Origin: Pseudoalteromonas byunsanensis
GTDB taxonomy: Bacteria; Pseudomonadota; Gammaproteobacteria; Enterobacterales; Alteromonadaceae
Direction of reading: 5' to 3'
Length of the DNA stretch: 64,000 bases
NCBI RefSeq assembly: GCF_001854475.1
Contig: NZ_MNAN01000034.1
Location: forward strand, 321,698 to 385,697
Below, piece after piece: positions 9,396 through 18,535 of the stretch (position 1 is its first letter; each line of letters starts with the position of its first letter). Made by a program: the position numbers and the translations under genes. Under the pieces are notes generated by a model. The model saw only the letters and a list, made by a program, of their open reading frames with translations, made no database searches and had not been told where the DNA came from.

Positions 9396-10409
9396 ATGAC
9401 TAAAACTACCAAGCCCGAAAAAGTTACGATTTGGGACGTTGCGGCCGCAGCAGGCGTGTCTAAATCCACAGTATCGCTGGTACTTACACAAAGTGATAAG
9501 GTAAGCAATAAAAGTAAACAGCGAGTACTTGATGCAATTGAACAACTAGGTTACGTATACAACCGTGACGCGGCCGCCCTTCGCAGTAAACGCTCTAACT
9601 TGGTTGCGCTAGTTATCAATGACCTTACAAACCCTTACTCTGCTAAGTTAGCTGTCGCTTTAGAGTCCTATATTTACGGGTTAGGTATGGTGCCAATGCT
9701 GGTAAATACAGCTGAAAGCGCTGAGCGTCAAACACAAATCGTCAATACCCTAAAAGAGTATAATGTCTGTGCATTTATTATGTGTCCTGCGCCTAATACC
9801 GACCGAAAATGGCAGGAACAACTGATCCATGCCGGGTTTCCTGTGATCAACATCATGCGAGAGGTCGACTACTGCAGCGCACCTTGTATTTTACCTGATT
9901 ATAAAAAAGGTACGTACCTCGCAACCTGCCATATGTTAGAGCAAGGGATCACTGAGTTGGCTTTTTTGGGAGGCACTGTAAATATTTCCAATCACCATGA
10001 ACGAGTAGCTGGGTTTACGTCCGCACTTGAGCGGCACGACATCAACCGAATATTACCAATTATAGAAGCCCCAACAAGCCGCCAAGGGGGGATTGATGCT
10101 TTTACACAACTCATGCAAAGTGCACCTAGTACCAAAGCTATTGTCTGTTCAAGCGATATGATAGCATTCGGCGCTATGGATGCCATGCGTCAGCAAGGTT
10201 TGGAACCTGGCAAAGATATAAAAATAATCGGCTTCGAAGATTTAGAGGACTCACGCCTCATACAACCATCACTGTCATCTGTATCTATTGATACCCATGA
10301 AATTGGCAAACGCACCTGCCAGGCACTTTCAGAGTTACTAGAACAATCACAACCAGCGGTTCGTACACTGGTTGATGTGTCACTTCAACTAAGAGAATCA
10401 TCTTTGTGA
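9396..10409 (+). CDS. LacI-family transcriptional regulator
   Basis: 337 residues. The DNA-binding helix-turn-helix and hinge region are clear: TIWDVAAAAGVSKSTVSLVL, then YVYNRDAAALRSKRSNLVAL. The rest is a periplasmic-binding-protein-like effector domain (VALVINDLTNPYSAKLAVAL; KIIGFEDLEDSRLIQPSLSSV). The ligand cannot be told, though such proteins usually sense sugars or nucleosides. It is divergent from the S9 peptidase and its stop codon overlaps the start of a glycosyltransferase gene. It is distinct from the second LacI protein in the trehalose locus. Confidence 0.92.
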   Translation: MTKTTKPEKVTIWDVAAAAGVSKSTVSLVLTQSDKVSNKSKQRVLDAIEQLGYVYNRDAAALRSKRSNLVALVINDLTNPYSAKLAVALESYIYGLGMVPMLVNTAESAERQTQIVNTLKEYNVCAFIMCPAPNTDRKWQEQLIHAGFPVINIMREVDYCSAPCILPDYKKGTYLATCHMLEQGITELAFLGGTVNISNHHERVAGFTSALERHDINRILPIIEAPTSRQGGIDAFTQLMQSAPSTKAIVCSSDMIAFGAMDAMRQQGLEPGKDIKIIGFEDLEDSRLIQPSLSSVSIDTHEIGKRTCQALSELLEQSQPAVRTLVDVSLQLRESSL

Positions 10410-11641
10410 GTAAACAAGTTTTAATCATCGGCTATGTTTGGCCAGAACCTAATTCTTCGGCTGCGGGCAGCCATATGATGTCACTACTTCGCTTTTTTAA
10501 AGCGCAACAATGGCAAGTAGAATTTGCAAGCCCAGCACAAGTTACAGAGCATATGGTCGATTTAGCGCAAGAAGGCATAACCAGTAAAAGTATTGCGCTC
10601 AATTGCAGTAGTTTTGATGAGTATATTCAAGCATTACAACCTGATATCGTTATGTTTGACCGTTTTATGATGGAAGAACAATTCGGCTGGCGAGTCGATA
10701 AATTTGCCCCCTATGCACTAAAGATATTAGACACCGAAGATCTACAGTGTTTACGAAACGCCCGCCATGAAGCGTATAAAGCTCAGCGTGAATTAACACT
10801 CAACGACTTACACTCAGATTTAGCTAAACGAGAAATGGCGGCGATCTTACGTTGTGACCTCAGCCTAATCATCTCAAGCTTTGAAATGACGTTGCTGGCC
10901 GATACTTATAAGATAGACAACTCACTGTTACATTACTTACCTTTTATGGTTGACCTTAACAACCTACCAACAGACACGCCTGAGTTTGAGCAACGCCAGC
11001 ATTTTATGACCATAGGTAACTTTCGTCATGCTCCTAATTGGGATGCCGTATTATATTTACAACAAATATGGCCGCTTATACGTAAACAGTTACCAAAAGC
11101 CGAACTACACATTTACGGCTCATATCCGCCACCTAAAGCAACGGCACTACACAACCCTAAAACAGGCTTCCTTATCAAAGGTTGGGCTGAAGATGCACTT
11201 GAGGTAATGAAAAATAGCCGCCTTTGTCTTGCTCCTCTGAGGTTTGGCGCTGGTATAAAGGGAAAGTTACTCGAAGCGATGATCACACAAACGCCCAGTA
11301 TCACCACTTCAATTGGTGCGGAAGGTATGCACCTAGATTTACCTTGGCCCGGAGCAATAGCCAACGAAGCGCAACAATTTGCCGATGCAGCAGTCGATCT
11401 TTATTGCGATAAACAAGCCTACGAACAGGCGCAAGGTTGCGCACAGACTATCCTCTCTCGCGTGTACCAAAAAGAACAACTAGAGAGCTTGTTAATCAAC
11501 AAAATTAATAATATAAGCAAAAATTTAGAGCAGCATAGGCAGGCTAATTTCACGGGCCAAATGCTCAAGCATCATACCATGCGTAGCACGCAATACATGG
11601 CGCAATGGATTGAAGCAAAAAATGTCAATAAAAATCGTTAA
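10406..11641 (+). CDS. Glycosyltransferase, GT4-like
   Basis: 411 residues, GT-B fold. The N-terminus VLIIGYVWPEPNSSAAGSHM is the usual glycine-rich opening of GT4 enzymes, and the C-terminal nucleotide-sugar site shows LAPLRFGAGIKGKLLEAM followed by SIGAEGM. The conserved acid-x7-acid pair is partly replaced here (GIKGKLLEA retains K and E). It starts with GTG inside the stop of the LacI gene (GTGA overlap), so translation is probably coupled. The C-terminal 60 residues are basic and helical. The acceptor and product are unknown; no other sugar-assembly genes are adjacent. Confidence 0.85.
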   Translation: MSKQVLIIGYVWPEPNSSAAGSHMMSLLRFFKAQQWQVEFASPAQVTEHMVDLAQEGITSKSIALNCSSFDEYIQALQPDIVMFDRFMMEEQFGWRVDKFAPYALKILDTEDLQCLRNARHEAYKAQRELTLNDLHSDLAKREMAAILRCDLSLIISSFEMTLLADTYKIDNSLLHYLPFMVDLNNLPTDTPEFEQRQHFMTIGNFRHAPNWDAVLYLQQIWPLIRKQLPKAELHIYGSYPPPKATALHNPKTGFLIKGWAEDALEVMKNSRLCLAPLRFGAGIKGKLLEAMITQTPSITTSIGAEGMHLDLPWPGAIANEAQQFADAAVDLYCDKQAYEQAQGCAQTILSRVYQKEQLESLLINKINNISKNLEQHRQANFTGQMLKHHTMRSTQYMAQWIEAKNVNKNR

Positions 11642-11767
11642 ATAGCCTAGACTTTGCAATGAAAGCGATTAGAATGCGCAGCAACTCCAATCGCTACATT
11701 TATCACCAAAAATAATACTTTTGTCTGATATGTGTATTGTCATTCTTTTATTTTAGGTTTCACGCAG

Positions 11768-12994
11768 TTGAACACAGCTACCTTTACCCAAAAACGCAAG
11801 TTTATTGTTAAACTTGGAAAAATGTTGCACAAATACGGCACGCCCGCTTATCGGCTCGAAGCACACCTCATGGAAGTGGCAACACACTTGGGTTTAAAAT
11901 CATCATTTGTTATGTCTCCTACGTCGGTAACATTCGTAATCTGGACAGAAGGACATGAAGAAGAATATACCCATGTCGCACGTGTGGACCCTGGCGATCA
12001 CGATTTAGGTTCGTTAGCAGATACTGACGATGTGGTGAGCAAAGTACTCACAGGCCAACTCACTATCGAGCAAGCTGATGCTGATCTGGATACCATCAGC
12101 AAACAAAAAGCACCATACAGCAAATTACTGACTGGCTTTGCATTTTCAGTATCTGGCGCTGCGTTTGCAATGTTGATGGGCACGAGTTGGAATGATGTAC
12201 TTTGGTCAGGCGTGTTCTCAGTTTTGGTTTTTCTATTTGTACTTTGGTCAGGCCGTTCAAAACGTGTGACACACATGCTTGAACCACTGGTCGCAATTGT
12301 AGCGGCTATCGGTGCGTGTGCGGTTAGCAGTTATGTCGACCCAAGTATTAATATTCGGTTAGTCATTTTATCAGCCATCATTGTATTTATCCCAGGTCTA
12401 GCATTGGCATTGGCATTTGCAGAGCTCTCTTCGCGCCACTTAGTATCTGGTACAGCAAGGGTTATGGACTCGCTAATGTTGTTGTTCAAACTTTATTTTG
12501 GTGCGTTTTTAGGCATTAGTATTGGATTTTATCTATTTGGCACAACAGACTTTGTACAGCCAGATCCATTACCAAAGTGGACCGCTTGGCTGGCCATTCT
12601 ATTGCTGTGTACTAGCTTGATCATCATTTTCAGGACCAAACTAAAGCACGCTAGTTGGTCAATTGCTTCTGGTTTTATCGCATACGCTGCCAGTATCAGT
12701 GCTGCGGTATACTTTGACTATTCTATTGGTGCGTTCGTTGGCGCATTTGCAGTAGGGGTATTTAGTAACCTATTCAACCGTATCGTCGATGCCCCGGCCT
12801 CAATTGTAGCCATGCAAGGTTTGATTGTGCTGGTGCCAGGTTCAAAAACCTACATCGGTCTTAACTCGCTCATTGAAGGGCAAAGCTTTATTCATGCGGA
12901 TCATATCGGACAACAAACATTCCTAATCTTTATGTCTCTGGTTGCGGGCCTTATCTTTGCTAACGTGGCATTGCCCCCCAAAAAAGCCTTGTAA
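11768..12994 (+). CDS. ThrE-family threonine/serine exporter (fused two-domain type)
   Basis: About 408 residues. The soluble N-terminal domain (KLGKMLHKYGTPAYRLEAHL, SVTFVIW) matches the ThrE/DUF1212 head, followed by ten hydrophobic helices that include the second ThrE_2/DUF3815 half (GAFVGAFAVGVFSNLFNRI, LVPGSKTYIGLNSL). In Corynebacterium, ThrE exports threonine and serine; the same is inferred here. The start is uncertain: TTG 11768 has an AGG ten bases upstream; GTG 11732 in frame would add 12 residues. A hairpin follows the stop codon. Confidence 0.85.
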   Translation: MNTATFTQKRKFIVKLGKMLHKYGTPAYRLEAHLMEVATHLGLKSSFVMSPTSVTFVIWTEGHEEEYTHVARVDPGDHDLGSLADTDDVVSKVLTGQLTIEQADADLDTISKQKAPYSKLLTGFAFSVSGAAFAMLMGTSWNDVLWSGVFSVLVFLFVLWSGRSKRVTHMLEPLVAIVAAIGACAVSSYVDPSINIRLVILSAIIVFIPGLALALAFAELSSRHLVSGTARVMDSLMLLFKLYFGAFLGISIGFYLFGTTDFVQPDPLPKWTAWLAILLLCTSLIIIFRTKLKHASWSIASGFIAYAASISAAVYFDYSIGAFVGAFAVGVFSNLFNRIVDAPASIVAMQGLIVLVPGSKTYIGLNSLIEGQSFIHADHIGQQTFLIFMSLVAGLIFANVALPPKKAL

Positions 12995-12995
12995 C

Positions 12996-13016
12996 AAGGG
13001 ACGCATTGCGTCCCTT
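12996..13016. terminator. Hairpin between convergent genes
   Basis: A 9-bp stem (AAGGGACGC at 12996-13004, GCGTCCCTT at 13008-13016) with a three-base loop in the 21-base gap between the ThrE-like gene and the M48 peptidase gene. It touches the peptidase stop codon. The T run after it is weak, so efficiency is uncertain. Confidence 0.5.
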
Positions 13017-14035
13017 TACTTTGAGTTTTGATAATTCATCGCTCGTTGGATACGAGTTTCAACCTGTGGATGGGTAGATAAATACTTTGACCAATCATTT
13101 TGCTCACTTTGTCTTTCGTGCGATATCAACTTTAATGCAGTTGCAAAGTCTGCGGCTTTATAACCATAAGTCTCAAGATTGTGTAGTGCATAATCATCTG
13201 CTTGGCGTTCCATATCTTGTGAAAACTGTTGCTGCATTATCGCACTGCCTACACCCAAAGTTAGCTCAGCAATACCTTGTAGATCACCAAATATCACTGC
13301 AAGCGCCACAGTTGAAGCGACCGATTGCGCGGCAATTCTCATACTATGCTGATGCTCAACATGCCCAATTTCATGCAATAACACCGCTCTGAGTGCCTCA
13401 GGGTGTTGCGCAAGCTTTGTGACCAGCGCATCGGTTACGACAATCTGTCCATGGGGGAGCGCAAAGGCATTCGCACCGAAAAAATCAGAGCGATAAAATC
13501 CTAAGCGGTATTTTTCATTACTCAGCCTCAGTTGCGCTAATGAATTCTGCCACAGAATATTAATTTCTGTCTGTTGCGCTATATCTAGTTCAGTGGGTTC
13601 CAGTGCTACTTTTTCTATTAGCAGCATTGACTGTTCACCCGTTGTTTTTGCAACACCATCGGGCAACAAAGTGACTGCACTGGCTGCAACATTTGGCACC
13701 ACAACGAAAAACAACAAATATATGAGCAATGGACACAACACAATGGATGAGAGCACCAAAGCCTTGTGCTTTTCGCAGCGTTCAATAAACCCTGAATCAA
13801 AGTCAGACTTTAGACGAAAATTGACGTCATCAGGCAAGAAACGGCTACCATCAGGCAGAGTAATATCTTGTGCTTGCCCCGATATTGCCACACCGAGTTG
13901 AATGTCTGTCAAAGGTGCAAGCAGCTTAGTACCATCATCATTGATAAGCGTCATTTGCCCATTACTACAGTGCAAAGTGTAGTCTGCGCTGACATTGCAG
14001 CCAGCGCTATATAGTTTTCCCGTAATTTCCTGCAT
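13016..14035 (-). CDS. M48-family membrane metallopeptidase
   Basis: 339 residues. A cytoplasmic N-terminal part of about 90 residues is followed by one membrane helix (SIVLCPLLIYLLFFVVVP), then a zinc peptidase domain with the motif LLHEIGHVEHQH and the third ligand in ERQADDYA. This is the same family as HtpX/BepA/Oma1, which degrade misfolded membrane or envelope proteins. It starts one base after the stop of the DUF898 gene, a pairing seen repeatedly in proteobacteria, and the two are probably co-transcribed and functionally linked. Confidence 0.9.
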   Translation of the reverse strand: MQEITGKLYSAGCNVSADYTLHCSNGQMTLINDDGTKLLAPLTDIQLGVAISGQAQDITLPDGSRFLPDDVNFRLKSDFDSGFIERCEKHKALVLSSIVLCPLLIYLLFFVVVPNVAASAVTLLPDGVAKTTGEQSMLLIEKVALEPTELDIAQQTEINILWQNSLAQLRLSNEKYRLGFYRSDFFGANAFALPHGQIVVTDALVTKLAQHPEALRAVLLHEIGHVEHQHSMRIAAQSVASTVALAVIFGDLQGIAELTLGVGSAIMQQQFSQDMERQADDYALHNLETYGYKAADFATALKLISHERQSEQNDWSKYLSTHPQVETRIQRAMNYQNSK

Positions 14036-14036
14036 A

Positions 14037-15095
14037 TTAAGTTAATGAAATATCAACATCGAAAACGTTCGCAGCTTCTTCAGCAAACGACGACTGATTG
14101 GCTTGCTGAACGTTAACTACCTGCTCTGCTTCTGGATGAAGATGCACAACTGTAGCAGCCGCTAACATTTTAGCCTTACGCACTTTAGCCCAAGGAAAAG
14201 CTAACCCTAGCGTGAACACAATTGCTAACACATTGGTCACATTAAGTATAACGTAATCAACAGGTTCAAGACCCGATTCAAATTCCGCTACGCCTTCGAT
14301 ATGGCTATTGTTATAGACGTGATTCCGCACCATTGCTTGATAGGCTGATGTCACTATCATAACCAAACTGAGCTGCATTAACAGCACGATACCCGTAATA
14401 ATTTGCGGGCTTTCAGAGAAACTAGCTCCAGTAACCATTGCCAAAATAGCAACTACAATCCCGATCCCAATAGACATACAGAAGCAGGCAAAAGCAATCG
14501 AATAGTATTCTCTTGTAGATAGCTGAGTATTTAACTTTTTATCACCATAGTGAATATTGTTGTGGATATAGCTATCAATGCGTTTGAGTACCCATGGCAG
14601 CAATAGATACAAAGTGAAAATACTCAGCACTGGCAACAATACAAAATTAACAAAAGCATCTTTGTATCGACCTTTAAATGAGAACTGAACATTACGATAA
14701 CGTGTCATTCTCAAGTTAAAACGTAACCCTTGATTGATTATCCATGGTAACGCGATACACCAAACCACGATAAGTAGTAATGCAATCACTGAGAAATAGG
14801 TACTAGATACAACGTACAAAGCGAAACAAGCTATAGCCAGCAGCCTGCCTTTCAAGATTTGCAGCGGTGTTGCCAGATAATCAAACCTATGACCATTAAT
14901 CAAGGTATGGCCAAAAAAATACTGCTTGTTTCTTACCGTGGCCCACGCCGAATAAATACCCAGCGTGGCAATCGTAAATAGAATATTGACTATCCAAATG
15001 CTGAAGTAACTGCGCGTATCGCCAGTAAATTGCACTTCGTGCTTTTGTGTTTGTGAAGCCCTGTTTTCAACTACTTCTCTAGACTCTAAGTCCAT
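14037..15095 (-). CDS. DUF898 (YjgN-like) inner-membrane protein
   Basis: 352 residues with six or more membrane helices. The N-terminal motif VQFTGDTRSYFSIWIVNILF, followed by TLGIYSAWATVRNKQYFFGHT, is characteristic of the YjgN/DUF898 family; the motif partly repeats near the C-terminus (TLGLAFPWAKVRKAKMLAAA). Function of the family is unknown. It is the upstream partner of the M48 peptidase, with essentially no gap, which suggests that it is either the substrate or the membrane scaffold of that peptidase. Confidence 0.85.
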   Translation of the reverse strand: MDLESREVVENRASQTQKHEVQFTGDTRSYFSIWIVNILFTIATLGIYSAWATVRNKQYFFGHTLINGHRFDYLATPLQILKGRLLAIACFALYVVSSTYFSVIALLLIVVWCIALPWIINQGLRFNLRMTRYRNVQFSFKGRYKDAFVNFVLLPVLSIFTLYLLLPWVLKRIDSYIHNNIHYGDKKLNTQLSTREYYSIAFACFCMSIGIGIVVAILAMVTGASFSESPQIITGIVLLMQLSLVMIVTSAYQAMVRNHVYNNSHIEGVAEFESGLEPVDYVILNVTNVLAIVFTLGLAFPWAKVRKAKMLAAATVVHLHPEAEQVVNVQQANQSSFAEEAANVFDVDISLT

Positions 15096-15196
15096 TTAAA
15101 ACTCCTAGGAACAATAACAATACCTATTGCGGTACAAAGGTGGAATTATAACCACATGTTTACAATAGGTACAAAGAGATTATCTTTATATCTGCA

Positions 15197-15233
15197 ACAA
15201 AAAAGCCAGAGGGTTCACTCACTGGCTTTTTTC
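15197..15233. terminator. Bidirectional intrinsic terminator
   Basis: AAAAAAGCCAG and CTGGCTTTTTT form a strong stem around a short loop (GAGGGTTCACTCA region). T runs are present on both strands. It ends the protease/lipoprotein transcript running on the minus strand toward the DUF898 promoter region. Confidence 0.75.
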
Positions 15234-15248
15234 GTCATAACTCGTGGG

Positions 15249-15638
15249 CTATGGTAAGCACTTAGACTCCATTGCGATGTTGAATTTTGCTGCGAACGAC
15301 TGCAAGTTTGCCATCTGCTCGCGCTGGCTGTCATTTTTAATAACATCATTTGATGCTGACAGCAGCCAAGTCTGACACCCTTCTTTGAGTGGTAAAGGCT
15401 TTCGTGCCATACCCACTTTAGGATAGAAGTAGCCACGCCTGTTCAGAGCAATTAAACCAAAACTTTGCTTTGCTTCATGGGCTTCAAGCACCTGCTCTAA
15501 TGAGTGCGCCATAAACCAATCCATACTCCTGTCAGCATTGACAAGTGGTACTTCAGATCCGCTGTTAGAAGCCGTTTGGATCATTTCACAGCCGAGCATT
15601 AGAGCGCATATTAATAGTGACATACACAAACTACGCAT
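15249..15638 (-). CDS. Small putative lipoprotein, unknown function
   Basis: 129 residues. The N-terminus is a hydrophobic export signal followed by a possible lipobox (LMLGC), with methionine in the less common -3 position if cleavage is before that cysteine. The rest is polar with two further cysteines (EGCQTW, ESKCLP) that could form a disulfide. I recognise no family. Its start overlaps the end of the large metalloprotease gene by 8 bases, so the two are probably translated together; it could be an inhibitor or chaperone of the protease, but nothing in the sequence shows this. Confidence 0.6.
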   Translation of the reverse strand: MRSLCMSLLICALMLGCEMIQTASNSGSEVPLVNADRSMDWFMAHSLEQVLEAHEAKQSFGLIALNRRGYFYPKVGMARKPLPLKEGCQTWLLSASNDVIKNDSQREQMANLQSFAAKFNIAMESKCLP

Positions 15639-18429
15639 TCTTGGAGCTCCATTTCACTCTTCTGCAAAGCAGGCCCAAAAGTAAAGCATATAACCCATGC
15701 CCGAAGCTGCCACTACCACCATCATCTAAGTTACTAACTGGTGGAGGAGTCTGCACATTGACTGTAACCGTGGCCTCTGCTGATGCTCCGTTTCCATCAC
15801 TCAGCGAATAGACAATCGCCTCCTGACCCGTAAAGCTACTTGCAGATTGATACGTAATGGTATTGCCAGAAACTGTTGCTGTACCTGTTCCTTCATATAC
15901 CAGTTCTACTAAAGTTAACGTATCACCATCAACATCGGTATCATTTGCTAGCACATCTATGGTTGTTTGCACGCCTTGAGTTGCAGTAACAGAATCATCA
16001 ACCGCTACCGGTGAATCATTGACCGCTGTCACCGTTATTTGCGTTGTAAAGTTGGCGCTGGCACCTTGCGCATCACTAATTGTGATAGGTACTTCTAATA
16101 AACCATTAAAGTTAGCATCAGGTGTAACCACATTAGCGTTAAAACTATACTGCTCCCCAGCAAGTACTGAAAGCGTAAATTCAGTGCTATCTACATCTAC
16201 CACTTCAAACTGAGGTACGCCCAGTGTAATCGTTTCATCTTCGTTCATTGTCAACGCCACTTGAGTAAGTACTTCGGGCGCATCGTTAACTGGAGTTACT
16301 TGTATCTTTGCAGGGTAGCTTGTGGTGCTTGTGCCATCACTTAGCGTAATATTTACTGTAAGTTCACCGTTATAATCTGCTGCGGGCATAATGGTATTAT
16401 CAGAGAAGGTATAATCCGTGCCAGCAATCACGCTCAATACTAACTGAGAACCAGCTTGTTGATTAGCAACACTAAACTGTGATGCCTCTATAGTGACACT
16501 AGTGTCTTCTGCCGTGGAGATGGTTTGCTGAGACGTCACAGCCAGCCCCGAGGCCAAATCAAACTCTTCGGATAGCGCATAAAAAACGCTGGAGGCACAC
16601 TTGACCATCACCCGCGCTTTGTTGTTTTGGCTACCAATCAAAGTAACTTGCTGCTGACCATCATTAAGTGTGCCTGATAACAGCAACTGACTCTGTGAGG
16701 CATCACTATTGGTCTGCATAATATCTACATTACTACATGAAACTGGAGCTTGGTTAGTTCCTGCAACATTCCAGCTCACTGTAATTTGATTATCTTCATT
16801 AGCAGCACTACTTTGATCTGGCGCGGTGATAGCAAAAGGGCCAGCCGAAGAAACCGTCGTCACACTTGCCGTATCGAAACTAACACCACCATTTCCATCG
16901 CGAACAACCAATCTAAATGTCATTGTTCTGTCAGTGGTAGGATAGCCATCACCCTTAGTAATTTGTCCAGAAATTACATCAGCCAATAACGGAAAGTACC
17001 TCGTAGGGGAAGTGCTAGGCAGATAAGGCCTAAACATCGGCCCCTCGCCATTATCTTTTAAATCTTCAGAACTTGACGTCGGTGTGCCTAAGTCCAATTG
17101 TTCCCAAGAATAAGTCAAAGTGTCATTGCTATTCGCATCCGTTGCTGAACCTGTTAGCATAAAAGGTGTATTTATAGGGATCACATGATCCGCGTTAGCG
17201 TCAGCCACTGGGGCTTTATTACCATCATCCTGTAACGAGCCGCAAGTTGCACCAAAGCCTTGCGTAAGATGAGTATGTATCTCATCAATGCTGTAGGAAT
17301 GGAACATAGCAATAGAGTTTGAGGCCAAATTCTCAGATCCACAGATCCCAGCATAAGCCATAATAGTAATGCCGCTACCCGGCTCATACGCTGCGTTACC
17401 AACACGAGTCGAACACGACCCTTCGGAGCCATTATAGGTATGATTTGCGCCAAATTGGTGGCCTAGTTCGTGGGCGACATAATCCACATCGAATGCATCT
17501 CCCTCTGGTGTGCCAATGCCCGTCATGCCCATAGCTTTGCCGCTGTCATCGCAAATAACGCCCAAAGCTGCGAGGCCAGCGCCTGAGGTTGCCATCAAAT
17601 GTCCAACATCGTAGTTACTTGAACCAATAATGGTATCTATCTGATCCTGTACTTCGGAAAGCGTATCATCTAATTCACCATTGTCGTATGGGTCATTCTC
17701 GGTAAAGATCAGTGCGTCATTATTTGCCACTAACTCAAGTCGAACAGCGATATCTGTTTGATATATTTGATTGACTCGGTTAATCGTCGTCACTATGCCA
17801 TTTAGAGCCTCGGTCTTGCCACCAAAGTAGCTGGTATATTCATCGCTAGTGGTGACAGCTAATCGATACGTTACCACTTCTACCGCGCCACCATTACCAA
17901 TAAGCGGCCCTCTTTGTTGCAGAGCACCTAACGGCATATCCCTTTGTGCCAACGCTACGACTTCATCATGCCAAGGCGCATCACGGTTGCCCTTTTCATA
18001 AACTTTGTAGTTACCGTAGCTTGGGTCGATGTACAAAACACGGTCTTTGGTCTGATAGAAAGCATAAAAGCCATTTGGGCCAATATCAAAACGACCAGTA
18101 TTGTGTGCAGCGCCCACTTGATGCCCTGAAAAACTGCGGATCATGGGGTATTTTTGTGCCAGCGCAGGGGCCATAATTGGGTCATAGCGTATGACATATT
18201 CAATCAGCCCAGCGTTACCATCGGGCAATGCTACGGTCATGCTGACACCACTTTCGGCCAGCGCCATTAAGTCACTGGTCACCTTTTGGTGATTCAAGCT
18301 ATAGTACTGCGCTATAGACGATTTAGCTTCACCTTTTGAATGTACGTGATTGGTGTGCCACTGCCAACTGTTGGCGTAACTGGTGATTGAAACGAAAAGG
18401 GAACACAACAAAAGCAAAGAACGGTTCAT
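15631..18429 (-). CDS. Secreted reprolysin-like zinc metalloprotease with cadherin-like repeats and GlyGly-CTERM
   Basis: About 932 residues from ATG 18429, chosen because GGAG lies six bases upstream and a signal peptide (NRSLLLLCSLFVSITSYANS) follows; an in-frame start 33 bases upstream has no such site. The catalytic domain carries the extended zinc motif HELGHQFGANHTY, typical of the M12B/reprolysin clan, with a later methionine turn (ITIMAYAG). Downstream are an Ig/PKD-like segment and three tandem cadherin-like (tandem-95) repeats marked by NEDxxxT and VNDAP/VNDSP. The C-terminus GGSGSFGHGLYALLLGLLCRR is a GlyGly-CTERM sorting signal processed by rhombosortase in type II secretion organisms. 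Likely an exported surface or released protease. Confidence 0.92.
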   Translation of the reverse strand: MNRSLLLLCSLFVSITSYANSWQWHTNHVHSKGEAKSSIAQYYSLNHQKVTSDLMALAESGVSMTVALPDGNAGLIEYVIRYDPIMAPALAQKYPMIRSFSGHQVGAAHNTGRFDIGPNGFYAFYQTKDRVLYIDPSYGNYKVYEKGNRDAPWHDEVVALAQRDMPLGALQQRGPLIGNGGAVEVVTYRLAVTTSDEYTSYFGGKTEALNGIVTTINRVNQIYQTDIAVRLELVANNDALIFTENDPYDNGELDDTLSEVQDQIDTIIGSSNYDVGHLMATSGAGLAALGVICDDSGKAMGMTGIGTPEGDAFDVDYVAHELGHQFGANHTYNGSEGSCSTRVGNAAYEPGSGITIMAYAGICGSENLASNSIAMFHSYSIDEIHTHLTQGFGATCGSLQDDGNKAPVADANADHVIPINTPFMLTGSATDANSNDTLTYSWEQLDLGTPTSSSEDLKDNGEGPMFRPYLPSTSPTRYFPLLADVISGQITKGDGYPTTDRTMTFRLVVRDGNGGVSFDTASVTTVSSAGPFAITAPDQSSAANEDNQITVSWNVAGTNQAPVSCSNVDIMQTNSDASQSQLLLSGTLNDGQQQVTLIGSQNNKARVMVKCASSVFYALSEEFDLASGLAVTSQQTISTAEDTSVTIEASQFSVANQQAGSQLVLSVIAGTDYTFSDNTIMPAADYNGELTVNITLSDGTSTTSYPAKIQVTPVNDAPEVLTQVALTMNEDETITLGVPQFEVVDVDSTEFTLSVLAGEQYSFNANVVTPDANFNGLLEVPITISDAQGASANFTTQITVTAVNDSPVAVDDSVTATQGVQTTIDVLANDTDVDGDTLTLVELVYEGTGTATVSGNTITYQSASSFTGQEAIVYSLSDGNGASAEATVTVNVQTPPPVSNLDDGGSGSFGHGLYALLLGLLCRRVKWSSKNA

Positions 18430-18535
18430 ATGCATCTCCGCATAAAGGACATTAAAGCACATTATAGACTTGGCTTATGAATTTGCGCATATTTGACGTT
18501 CAATGCTTTGTTAAAGAGGGGTAGCGAACAATCGC

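Noticed and set aside
17181..17453. Minus-strand 90-codon frame within the metalloprotease gene
   Set aside because: Alternative frame of a gene with strong domain evidence; no independent start signals.
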